DNA of 7,544 nucleotides from UBA12276 sp041476285 (GCA_041476285.1 JBGOTD010000039.1:1-7544), one strand, 5' to 3'; positions 1-5,779 are shown, counted from the stretch's first letter. Made by a program: numbers and translations. The notes: generated from the letters alone by a model not told the origin.

Positions 1-8
1 ATAATATA

Positions 9-34
9 TTAAATTTAACATATGTTAAATTTAA
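9..34. promoter_or_regulatory. Perfect 26-bp palindrome, probable operator of the PadR-like regulator
   Basis: Every base of 9-34 pairs with its mirror position around the centre CATATG, and the core reads TTAACATATGTTAA. It lies about 50 bases upstream of the regulator's start codon and directly before an AT-rich, TATA-like stretch (about 35-43). A bound dimer would therefore block or overlap TBP/TFB binding. PadR-family repressors usually bind dyads with ATGT/ACAT elements and often control their own gene, which fits. That this protein binds here is inference. Confidence 0.6.
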
Positions 35-83
35 ACTATATCATAGTGATTTTCTGATTGGTAAGAAGTTCCTGAATAAGGAC

Positions 84-404
84 ATGAAAGGTTCGATACT
101 TAAGATATTCATACTGAGAAGAGTTAGCAATTCAAAGGTCAATTCATATACCCTCCTTAAGGAATTCATGGCACATAAGAGGTTTAACGAGTCGTTCAAG
201 AACCTTCAGGAAGCGAAAAATGAAGTATACAATACGATAAAAAGTCTCGAAAAGTCCGGATATATAAAATCATCACAGAAGATCGAGAACGGACGACTAA
301 AAAATTACTATATATTAACAAATAAAGGAAAGGCCGTACTAAAGTCTGCCAGGGAGATATTCAGAAGGAACATAAGGGAGCTTGCATCCATAATGGAGGA
401 ATGA
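84..404 (+). CDS. PadR-like winged-helix transcriptional regulator
   Basis: This 106-aa protein has the layout of a short PadR-type winged-helix repressor. The N-terminal stretch MKGSILKIFILRRV is followed by a helix-turn-helix region (about residues 20-55) and a wing around residues 58-77, containing KSGYIKSSQ and LKNYYILTNKGKAVL. A C-terminal helix (about 80-106) probably serves dimerisation. The length of about 106 aa is normal for the short PadR subfamily. The start at 84 is favoured by the family N-terminus and a weak AAGGA just upstream. The ABC ATPase gene follows after 4 bases, so the two were very likely one operon. PadR-like genes next to ABC exporters usually control them in response to the exported compound. 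The regulator looks intact, but its target transporter is broken here. The ligand is unknown. Confidence 0.75.
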   Translation: MKGSILKIFILRRVSNSKVNSYTLLKEFMAHKRFNESFKNLQEAKNEVYNTIKSLEKSGYIKSSQKIENGRLKNYYILTNKGKAVLKSAREIFRRNIRELASIMEE

Positions 405-408
405 ATTC

Positions 409-870
409 ATGCCTGCAAAAACAAATTACTCTGTAGTTGTAAAAGACGTTTCAAAGGTTTATAGATCTGAATCGATTGAAGTTGATGCATTGATCGATGT
501 TTCATTCTCGTTGAAACAGGGGGAATTCGTTGCGATTGTCGGCCCATCGGGAAGCGGGAAATCCACCCTTATGCACATACTCGGTACCATAGACAAGCCA
601 ACCATGGGAGAGGTCTACATAGATGGCATAGCAACTTCGGAGATGGACGGAGACAGGCTTGCGGAATTCAGGAACAATAAATTGGGCTTTGTTTTTCAGG
701 CATTCAACCTTGTTAACGGATTGGATGCAGAGATGAATGTCGAATTTACATTGCTGGTATTCGAGGCCAACACCAGCATCTCATTGAAAGAAGATCTATG
801 CAAAAGAACTTCTCCTGCGGACAACGATACAAACACTGCACTGTCAACTGGTATTATGAATCCTCCATAA
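409..870 (+). pseudogene. ABC transporter ATPase, N-terminal half (truncated)
   Basis: This is the first half of a MacB/LolD-type ABC ATPase. The Walker A motif GPSGSGKST lies at residues 45-53 and the Q-loop, with Gln97, in FVFQAFNL. Homology continues to about residue 112-118 (NVEFTLLV, as in the family's NVELPL). From about 745 the frame runs into the antisense of the permease gene, so residues after about 118 are junk to the stop at 870. The family is normally 220-235 aa. Here the signature motif, Walker B, D-loop and H-loop are absent. A matching C-terminal half lies on the opposite strand at 2738-2959. A GGAGG about 8 bases before the ATG at 409 is a good ribosome site. Alone it cannot hydrolyse ATP normally, because the LSGGQ motif that completes the partner site is missing. 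Confidence 0.85.
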
Positions 871-1430
871 GAGGTCAAGATGCCAAGCACAGGTATGGTG
901 AGCGTCTGGCCGCCCCTTCCTCCAATCTTCAGAGTTGCAGTCTGGCCCACTCTTACTGTCTGGGTCCCCACGGCAGAAGCCGGAAAGGCAACGCTATGTC
1001 CTAAGACTGCCTCTGGAGTTATCGAATCCTGATATACTGTGCCCTCATATGTGCTAACGTTTCCTCCGAGGATCTGGGCCAGCCCTGTGGCCGTAACGCC
1101 TATGATTGTAACTGATACGTTCTGGTTGCCTGCATACAAGTTCGCAGAACCCGTAAGTATCGGGGTGACGCTTGTTATGTTCGGCAATGATGCCACTTTT
1201 GCGACATCTGCAATGGTAAAGCCGGTGCTGCTTCCTGATGTCAATATTATTGATGTTGGTCCCAACGAATTCAATTGTGATGTAATGCTCTTGCTCACTC
1301 CTGCAGTTACTGATGTAAGTGCCACTATCGCAGCTACGCCTATCACCACCATTGCTATTGTAAGGGCGGCCCTGATCTTCTTCTCGTTCAGGTCCTTGTA
1401 GCTAAGCCAAAGGATGTCTTGTATGTTCAT
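696..1430 (-). pseudogene. MacB/FtsX-type ABC permease, N-terminal part (C-terminus lost)
   Basis: The frame reads 244 aa, of which about the first 228 look native. There is a cytoplasmic start (DILWLSYKDLNEKKIRAAL), one membrane helix at about residues 21-41, then a large extracytoplasmic MacB-like domain with FIIPVDSAVF and NEMLVLASNTSNVN. MacB-type permeases normally continue with about 150 residues holding three more membrane helices. These are absent, because near position 745 the frame crosses into the antisense of the ATPase N-terminal half. It starts 12 bases after the COG1361-like gene, so the two form one transcription unit with the ATPase C-terminal fragment. Without the C-terminal helices it is unlikely to form a working exporter. 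The homology call is secure at the level of the MacB/FtsX superfamily. The substrate is unknown. Confidence 0.8.
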
Positions 1431-1442
1431 CCGGAATTACCC

Positions 1443-2741
1443 TCACTTTGAATGACCGTCCTTGCGAATGCTCCCAAACTTGATCTTGAGCCGCTTGTGA
1501 TGTCCTCTTTCCCTTAGGAACAGTAGCAGGAATGCAATTGCGACAAGTGCAAGAACTACTGTGATTAAAGTGCCGCTTCCAGAAGATCCGCTGCTGGTGA
1601 ACCTCCTTTGGCCGTTTCCAGATAGTGCATTGAATGTGGATGCACTGACTTTTACTGGTACGTATATTGTTGTGCTGAGGTTTTCCCTAAGGTTGTTGCT
1701 GTAATCCAACTTTACTGGTATGGTGTAGTTGCCGCTCTTCAATGTGCCTTCTGAAGTAAGCGTAAGAGTGACAGGTGTCTGGCTGTCGATCTGCATGTCT
1801 CCCACGAATACTGAGTCAGATCCATAAGAGGAGAATCCCTTTGGGGTTACTGCAGTGGCGGTCACTGCCAAAGCCTTTGTGGTGCCCACATCTATGAGCA
1901 CGAATGATATTGAGAATATGCTTCCCGGAACCGGTGTCGATGGCGACAGTGTAATGCTAGATGGTGTTATGTTTATTATGCCTCTTGACAACACAATGGG
2001 ATTTGATGATATTTGCTCAAAGCTGCTGCCATTGTACATGCTTATTGAGAGGTTGATTGGAAATGATTGGGTTGCATTGCTGTATATGAACGCCTTTTCG
2101 TTTAGATACACCGTGCTTTTTGGTGCAATCGATCTTACCTGTACTGGCTGTATGCCCAAAAACGTTCCATCAATGCTTGGCAAAGATGCATGCATGGAGA
2201 TATAGTTTAGTGTGGTGTTTCCGGTGTTTGTGAGGTTGAATGTAACATTCTGTATCTTGCCTGAAGTAAGCACTCCCTGATTCACACTGACTGAAAGTGT
2301 TGATGGACATGTCTCTATGCCGAAACTGATATTCCTGACCTCACTATCAGAATACAATGTAAGGTATTGGTAGTTTATTGCAATACCAGCTGAGATGAGC
2401 GGGGTTGAGTTAAGGCTTACAAAGACTGACAGTGGCACTACCTTTGTGAGATTGGCAGTTACGTTCAACGCGCTGACAGAGCAGTTTCCTACTGTATATG
2501 CGTATCTTGAATTTGCAAGGCTCAATTGCACGCTCTGCATGACTGCAGCGCCAGGTGGGGTCTTGATTACAATAGGAACACTGTTTACCACGCCCTTGCA
2601 CAATGTCACTGTATTGGTGCTTATCTGGAAATTTGGGGGCGGCGGAACCGGCGATGGTCCGCTCGTCCCTGCAAAAGCAATGGCAGGCGCCATTATTGAA
2701 AAAAGTAACAGAAATCCTATCAGGTTAAATTGTGTTTTCAT
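1443..2741 (-). CDS. Secreted, membrane-anchored COG1361-like protein of an ABC exporter operon
   Basis: This 432-aa protein has an N-terminal signal peptide (about residues 1-25, ending AIAFAG). Ser/Thr/Asn-rich beta-type extracellular domains follow, with NVTFNLTNTGNTTLNYI and ITPSSITLSPSTPVPGSIFS typical of CARDB/NEW3-like Ig-fold repeats. A single C-terminal membrane helix lies at about 391-409, with a basic tail of 23 residues that stays inside. Many N-glycosylation sequons (NVT, NLT, NTT, NLS) suit an archaeal surface protein. In archaea such proteins often sit between the ATPase and permease of MacB-like transporters, where they probably act as an extracellular partner. Its ATG overlaps the ATPase stop as ATGA, and GAGGT lies just upstream, so translation was coupled to the ATPase. 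The gene itself looks complete although both neighbours are cut. Confidence 0.75.
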   Translation of the reverse strand: MKTQFNLIGFLLLFSIMAPAIAFAGTSGPSPVPPPPNFQISTNTVTLCKGVVNSVPIVIKTPPGAAVMQSVQLSLANSRYAYTVGNCSVSALNVTANLTKVVPLSVFVSLNSTPLISAGIAINYQYLTLYSDSEVRNISFGIETCPSTLSVSVNQGVLTSGKIQNVTFNLTNTGNTTLNYISMHASLPSIDGTFLGIQPVQVRSIAPKSTVYLNEKAFIYSNATQSFPINLSISMYNGSSFEQISSNPIVLSRGIINITPSSITLSPSTPVPGSIFSISFVLIDVGTTKALAVTATAVTPKGFSSYGSDSVFVGDMQIDSQTPVTLTLTSEGTLKSGNYTIPVKLDYSNNLRENLSTTIYVPVKVSASTFNALSGNGQRRFTSSGSSGSGTLITVVLALVAIAFLLLFLRERGHHKRLKIKFGSIRKDGHSK

Positions 2742-2959
2742 TTCAATACCTCTATCTTCTCCACTCTTCCGTCCCTTATGTGTATAACCCTGTCACAATT
2801 TCTTGTGATGTCAGGATTATGCGTAACCATTACTATTGTAACATTCCTGCTTCTGCATATCTCCTTGAAAAGCTTGATTACGTCATCACCGGATTTGGTG
2901 TCCAGGTTGCCTGTGGGTTCATCTGCAAGAACAAGCGACGGATTATTAACCAATGCCAT
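2738..2959 (-). pseudogene. ABC transporter ATPase, C-terminal half (truncated)
   Basis: The 73-residue frame holds the second half of a LolD/MacB-type ATPase. ALVNNPSLVLADEPTGNLD contains Walker B and the D-loop, IVMVTH is the H-loop, and VIHIRDGRVEKIE is the usual C-terminal end. The preceding LSGGQ signature and QRVAIAR helix are missing. Upstream of the ATG the frame reads only seven unrelated residues before a stop (TAA, 2980-2978). Homology begins at ALVNNP, so the break is at about 2955-2960. The N-terminal half with Walker A lies at 409-750 on the other strand, and together they still lack about 45 residues. No ribosome site precedes the ATG, and the nearest TATA-like run (about 2972-2979) is only 16 bases away, so expression is doubtful. 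Its stop overlaps the next start as ATGA. Confidence 0.85.
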
Positions 2960-2970
2960 GCAACATGTTC

Positions 2971-2980
2971 TTATATTTTA
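2971..2980 (+). promoter_or_regulatory. TATA box for the zinc-finger gene
   Basis: TTATATTTTA is centred about 30 bases before the ATG at 3006. This would start transcription near 3001 and give an almost leaderless mRNA. It lies only about 15 bases beyond the breakpoint in the ATPase fragment. Confidence 0.5.
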
Positions 2981-3005
2981 ACTGCTTAATGCTATTTGGG
3001 GGAAA

Positions 3006-3134
3006 ATGGGGGATTTCCAGTGCAGCGTATGTGGTGCTAGTTTCGACAGTGAGGATGAGTTGATAATGCATATCAGAGCCACACACCTTAGTCTTAGTAG
3101 TAAGATAATAATTAGAGAAATTGGCGTCTCTTAG
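3006..3134 (+). CDS. Small C2H2 zinc-finger protein (42 aa)
   Basis: This short gene encodes MGDFQCSVCGASFDSEDELI followed by MHIRATH and a 13-residue tail. It has one classical C2H2 finger with spacing C-x2-C-x12-H-x4-H: Cys6, Cys9, His22 and His27. The hydrophobic Phe13 and Leu19 sit at the expected core positions. Single-finger proteins of 40-70 aa are common in archaea and their viruses. They are presumed to bind nucleic acid or protein, but few have been studied. A TATA box at 2971-2980 places the transcription start a few bases before the ATG. GGGGG precedes the start as a weak ribosome site. The gene begins about 45 bases after the break in the ABC operon and faces the membrane-protein gene at 3183-3416. 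The motif is too exact for chance, so a real gene is likely; the role is unknown. Confidence 0.8.
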   Translation: MGDFQCSVCGASFDSEDELIMHIRATHLSLSSKIIIREIGVS

Positions 3135-3182
3135 CTAGTAATATGGCTTGTCTTCATCTGACTTTAATTACACTGCTTGCCA

Positions 3183-3416
3183 TCAGCGCGGTTCGCGTAT
3201 AAGTCCTTTGCTTCCTGCCCAAACTACCCACATAATGGATATTATCACTCCTGCAGCGATCAATGCTATCAAGAAGACAACTATTTTTTGGAAAAGGCTG
3301 TAGCCGTTCGCATAGAATCCCACATAGACCAAAGAGCCTATCAGGAATACTGCCATTATTAACAAAGTAAGGACTATTTTCCACGTCATGCCGGGAGGTA
3401 TGCTTTTTCTTGGCAT
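3183..3416 (-). CDS. Small membrane protein with two transmembrane helices (77 aa)
   Basis: I do not recognise the family. The protein starts MPRKSIPPGMTWK and has two hydrophobic helices. The first is at about residues 12-34 (KIVLTLLIMAVFLIGSLVYV) and the second at about 45-68 (IVVFLIALIAAGVIISIMWV), with a short basic C-terminal tail ending GLIREPR. The frame stays open upstream to an ATG at 3503. The ATG at 3416 is preferred because a TATA box (TTTTATA, 3444-3438) lies about 25 bases before it, the spacing for a leaderless archaeal transcript, and the extra upstream residues look non-native. It converges with the zinc-finger gene, leaving 48 bases between the ends. A helper subunit or small stress membrane protein is possible, but nothing in the sequence decides this. 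Confidence 0.65.
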   Translation of the reverse strand: MPRKSIPPGMTWKIVLTLLIMAVFLIGSLVYVGFYANGYSLFQKIVVFLIALIAAGVIISIMWVVWAGSKGLIREPR

Positions 3417-3437
3417 AAATAAATACAGCACAGCAGG

Positions 3438-3444
3438 TATAAAA
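3438..3444 (-). promoter_or_regulatory. TATA box of the 77-aa membrane protein gene
   Basis: TTTTATA on the minus strand is centred about 25 bases before the ATG at 3416, which places transcription start at or next to the start codon. It supports the shorter start choice. Confidence 0.55.
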
Positions 3445-3531
3445 GTTGGTTGGTCAGCATCATTTAAAAACGTTGCTTTCCGCCATACCAATATATAACC
3501 CATGTACCTTGAATTCCACTAAAAAATTCGC

Positions 3532-3539
3532 TATATAAA
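3532..3539 (+). promoter_or_regulatory. TATA box of the VOC protein gene
   Basis: TATATAAA is centred about 35 bases before the ATG at 3570, giving an expected leader of about 10 bases. That leader contains the GTGAT ribosome site at 3562-3566, three bases before the start. Confidence 0.6.
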
Positions 3540-3569
3540 CCTGACCGGCAGAGATTATGCAGTGATTGT

Positions 3570-3956
3570 ATGGATAAGGTCGTGCATTTTGAGATACCGG
3601 CAGATGACTTGGCTAGGGCTAAAAAGTTCTACAGCTCGGTCTTTGGATGGAAGACAGAGGATGTTCCTGGAATGGAATACGCAATGGCGCGCACAGTAGC
3701 AGTTGACGAGAAGACAAGAATGCCAAAAGAATCCGGCGCAATAAACGGGGGCATGATGAAGAGAATTGCGGCAGTCAAGGCACCAGTAGTTACAATCAAC
3801 GTCGATGACATAGACAAGGCCATGGAAAAGGTAGTAAAGGCAGGGGGCAAGGTAGTTACGGAAAAGCAGAAGGTAATGGACATGGGATGGAATGCTTATG
3901 TCAAGGATTCTGAAGGCAATGTAATAGGAGTATGGCAGAATGCCAGAAAGTCCTAA
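3570..3956 (+). CDS. VOC (glyoxalase/bleomycin-resistance fold) family protein
   Basis: This 128-aa protein has the two beta-alpha-beta-beta-beta modules of the vicinal oxygen chelate superfamily, of the COG3324 type. The first module opens VVHFEIPADDLARAKKFYSS, with His6 as a likely metal ligand and the characteristic FYxxVFGW. The second opens VTINVDDIDKAMEKVVKAGG and ends WNAYVKDSEGNVIGVWQ, which matches the family's conserved D-x-EGN-x-IG-x-W end. Members act as small metal-dependent lyases, isomerases or dioxygenases, or bind small molecules, and many have no known substrate. The length is normal for a single-chain member that dimerises. It has its own promoter (TATA at 3532-3539) and GTGAT three bases before the ATG. 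A terminator-like hairpin follows at 3970-3990, so it is probably transcribed alone. Substrate not predictable. Confidence 0.85.
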   Translation: MDKVVHFEIPADDLARAKKFYSSVFGWKTEDVPGMEYAMARTVAVDEKTRMPKESGAINGGMMKRIAAVKAPVVTINVDDIDKAMEKVVKAGGKVVTEKQKVMDMGWNAYVKDSEGNVIGVWQNARKS

Positions 3957-3969
3957 AGGATTACTTCGG

Positions 3970-4000
3970 CACTGGACAGTAGGTTCAGTGTCTTTCTTAT
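3970..4000 (+). terminator. Hairpin plus T-rich run after the VOC gene
   Basis: CACTGGA (3970-3976) pairs with TTCAGTG (3984-3990) over 7 bp with one G-T pair and a 7-base loop. It is followed by TCTTTCTTATT. The position 14 bases after the stop fits a terminator; archaea often need only the T-run. Confidence 0.4.
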
Positions 4001-4135
4001 TCTAAGATTCTTTTAGACTAATGCTCAATCTAATCCTACAAAATGCTTAAATATCTGGCAAAATAGAGGCTTATAAGTGATATAATTTTAAAGACCGTTA
4101 CGCAATTAAATGACTAGGTTTTAGTTTGTGATAAG

Positions 4136-4705
4136 ATGTCAGTCCAAAAGTTACGAACATCCGTAAAGAGAAGTGATCATCCTGCATCTGAAAAGGCTGT
4201 CGGAAGTCGTGGCATCGCAAATTATATGCCGTCGGTTGGTAGCTATGAGACACCCAGAGGCATCGCATGGGCAGTTAGTGTTGGACTGCCTCGGGAAACA
4301 TACAAAAAATGGATACCAAAATTGGCTGGAAATAAAAATTTTAGGGAAATTGTAGAGGACGATATCACTGTGTTGTTTAATGGAAATCTGGAAGAGCCTA
4401 ATTATATAAAAATTTTATGGAATGAGAGGGGCGTAATTTTTGAGACTTTTGGCAATGCATGTGATGTTGCAATAGAAGGTAACGATTTTGATCTTACGGA
4501 ATACGGAGGACATAACATAGACAATTCCAAGCAGGCTCTCGTGTTGTATGGCTGCCTTTCGATATATATGAAGCACATAATGGAACATCTGGACTTCTGT
4601 GAGAGGAACCCTGAAGTGTATTCTGGTTGGCCTGATGTAGAAGAAGGTGTTGTGTCACTTATAAGCTTCAATAAGAAGGGCCTAGCGAAGCTCGCAAGGC
4701 GTTAA
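4136..4705 (+). CDS. Unrecognised protein with N-terminal LRT/HPA motif (189 aa)
   Basis: I do not recognise this family. The protein has a basic, flexible start (residues 1-30) holding LRTSVKRSDHPAS at 6-18. An apparently globular, mixed part follows, with WIPKLAGNKNFREIVEDDI, then YIKILWNERGVIFETFG (beta-rich), then a helical C-terminus (GCLSIYMKHIMEHLDFCERN). There is no signal peptide or membrane helix. Its N-terminal motif matches a tandem motif in the opposite gene at 4682-5179, with which it overlaps by 24 bases tail to tail. The start at 4136 is supported by GTGAT at 4128-4132. A TATA-like TTATAAG at about 4071 or TATAATTTTAA at about 4081 could serve as promoter. Codon use looks like that of its neighbours and the reading frame is intact. 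The shared motif suggests the two proteins meet a common partner; this is inference. Confidence 0.65.
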   Translation: MSVQKLRTSVKRSDHPASEKAVGSRGIANYMPSVGSYETPRGIAWAVSVGLPRETYKKWIPKLAGNKNFREIVEDDITVLFNGNLEEPNYIKILWNERGVIFETFGNACDVAIEGNDFDLTEYGGHNIDNSKQALVLYGCLSIYMKHIMEHLDFCERNPEVYSGWPDVEEGVVSLISFNKKGLAKLARR

Positions 4706-5179
4706 GACAGGTCTATCTCTACTTATAAGCTTACAGACGCCCGCATACGCCTCCTGAAGGAACTCTTTTGCGCCCGGGTAGGTCATCTTGTCAGGGGATT
4801 TGGCAGTTCTGCCCAAAGTAAGGGTTATTTGGGAAAAGGCGTCACCATTTGGATGCAATATGGATTCGTGCCTGATTCTGGTTTTCCACCAACGGGCTGA
4901 TGGAATCTCTTTCTTTACCTTCTCCAGGAAATATCGTGTTATTTCATTCATATCAAAATTTGTACCTTTAGGGGCATGAATTACCACATAACTGCCTTTC
5001 TCTTCGCTAAAATGCACAGTGGCTGGATGCTTGGCAGATTTGCCTTGTTCTGTGGTTCTTAGTGGGATATTCTTAGCCTGTGTTACCACATAACGGGCTT
5101 CTGCTTTGGTGGCTGGATGTCTATCGCGTCTGCCTATTTCAGCCGTTCTTAGTTGAGTAGTACTGTCTTGTGTCGCCAT
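4682..5179 (-). CDS. Unrecognised protein with two tandem LRT/HPAT motifs (165 aa)
   Basis: I do not recognise this family. The first 70 residues hold two copies of a 30-residue unit. LRTAEIGRRDRHPAT (10-24) leads to YVVTQA (30-35), and LRTTEQGKSAKHPAT (40-54) leads to YVVIHA (64-69); the second copy has four extra residues before YVV. A globular part follows, with NEITRYFLEKVKKEIPSARW, then SQITLTLGRTAKSP and a C-terminal helix. No membrane segment is present. The ATG at 5179 is preferred over the in-frame GTG at 5188, because that GTG lies inside the ribosome site GTGAT, four bases before the ATG. A TATA box at about 5214-5222 fits a 13-base leader. Its 3' end overlaps the facing gene, whose protein bears one copy of the same motif. 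Confidence 0.65.
   Translation of the reverse strand: MATQDSTTQLRTAEIGRRDRHPATKAEARYVVTQAKNIPLRTTEQGKSAKHPATVHFSEEKGSYVVIHAPKGTNFDMNEITRYFLEKVKKEIPSARWWKTRIRHESILHPNGDAFSQITLTLGRTAKSPDKMTYPGAKEFLQEAYAGVCKLISRDRPVLTPCELR
4981..5152. repeat. Two-copy internal repeat within the LRT/HPAT gene
   Basis: Copy one spans 4981-5062 and copy two 5083-5152. Both contain TTACCACATAAC (4981 and 5083), GTGGCTGGATG (5019 and 5109) and GTTCTTAG (5055 and 5145) in the same order. The last two blocks are 90 bases apart and the first 102 apart, the difference being a 12-base in-frame indel. The DNA identity shows a fairly recent duplication that kept the reading frame. Confidence 0.8.
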
Positions 5180-5213
5180 TTTTATCACTGCCTATACATA
5201 AGGTTGTCCCTGT

Positions 5214-5222
5214 ACTTATACG
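5214..5222 (-). promoter_or_regulatory. TATA box of the LRT/HPAT tandem-motif gene
   Basis: CGTATAAGT on the minus strand is centred about 39 bases before the ATG at 5179. This puts transcription start near 5192, just before the GTGAT ribosome site at 5188-5184. Confidence 0.45.
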
Positions 5223-5253
5223 TTGGTAATCAATTCGGATTGTATGTACTGTT

Positions 5254-5535
5254 TCAGTCCTCTGGCAGGAGCGGGTTTCTCTCCTCAGTAAGCATCATGA
5301 GATATGCATCCACTTTAGCCCTATAATATACGTAGACCCTTAGCACGTTGTTAAGAGTTTTTTGCCTTTTACCAGTTACAAGTATGTAAAACCAGTGCAC
5401 GATTAGGCAGATAATCGCTATTATGCTGAAGAACCACAGGATTATGGCGCTGATTATAAACCACAGAATCCTTACAAACAGCTCAACCCTGGATGCCTTG
5501 TCCTGGCTTGAGACGTTTATCTTCACGGTTTTCAT
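5254..5535 (-). CDS. DUF4389 family membrane protein (93 aa)
   Basis: The protein matches the pattern of DUF4389. A hydrophilic N-terminus is followed by RILWFIISAIILWFFSIIAI and ICLIVHWFYILVTGK (about residues 22-55, one long or two short membrane helices). The conserved cytoplasmic end is LNNVLRVYVYYRAKVDAYLM followed by MLTEERNPLLPED. The FYILVTGK and RVYVYYRAKVDAYLMMLT stretches correspond to the family's FAILFTGRYP and RVYAYLLLLTD. Members are found in actinobacteria, archaea and other groups; their function is unknown. The length is close to one DUF4389 repeat, so it is a minimal form. An AT-rich TTATTATC about 30 bases before the ATG may be its TATA box, and there is no clear ribosome site. 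It is read in the same direction as the tandem-motif gene, but 75 bases and a TATA box separate them. Confidence 0.75.
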   Translation of the reverse strand: MKTVKINVSSQDKASRVELFVRILWFIISAIILWFFSIIAIICLIVHWFYILVTGKRQKTLNNVLRVYVYYRAKVDAYLMMLTEERNPLLPED

Positions 5536-5608
5536 TTAATCAATAATAGGTAAACGCGCAGAGATAATAACATATTGCTTAGGAATAGCCCACTCAACCA
5601 GGCTTACT

Positions 5609-5667
5609 GCTCAAAAGCTCACTGCTCAATACCATGCTAAAAGCTCAGCCAGGCTCAACCTTGCTCA
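5609..5667. repeat. GCTCA-rich repeat array, copy 1
   Basis: Six GCTCA pentamers start at 5609, 5617, 5624, 5643, 5653 and 5663, with a variant GCTTA at 5602. The spacing is 7-10 bases except for one gap of 19. A segment reading TGCTCAAAAGCTCACTGCT closely resembles one in the second array at 7178-7258. It overlaps the end of the possible gene remnant at 5645-5779. Confidence 0.55.
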
Positions 5668-5779
5668 GCACCCAGTTGTCGACGACAATAGTGTTTGGAT
5701 TGGTGTCTGTTTTGCTTACCTCGTTCTCATATATTCTCATTACCTTGTCGCTGAAATTTTTGCTGTAATTTTTAATATC
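5645..5779 (-). pseudogene. Possible gene remnant or very small gene
   Basis: The minus strand is open here from a TGA at 5782-5780 to a TGA at 5647-5645 and reads like protein: NYSKNFSDKVMRIYENEVSK, then TDTNPNTIVVDNWVLSKVEP. An internal ATG at 5740 would give 31 aa. Composition is protein-like, unlike the GCTCA array beside it. There is no ribosome site before the ATG, and the phosphoesterase gene ends just upstream at 5798. The 10-mer CAGTTGTCGA occurs at both ends of the segment (5673-5682 and 5787-5796). It could be the tail of a decayed gene, or chance. I assign no function. Confidence 0.25.

Noticed and set aside
1039..1401. Long + strand frame opposite the permease
   Set aside because: It is the antisense of a clear MacB/FtsX domain, has no family resemblance of its own and no ribosome site.
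1855..2787. Several + strand frames opposite the COG1361-like gene
   Set aside because: Antisense shadows; the minus strand has a signal peptide, repeats and a membrane anchor.
2730..2989. + strand frames across the ATPase C-terminal half, possibly the lost permease end
   Set aside because: No membrane-helix pattern of an FtsX C-terminus; the minus strand carries exact Walker B and H-loop motifs.
2940..2990. Recombinase-type inverted repeats at both ends of the inverted segment
   Set aside because: Comparing the bases around 735-765 with the reverse complement of 2940-2990 gave only very short, unaligned matches, so a programmed inversion is not supported.
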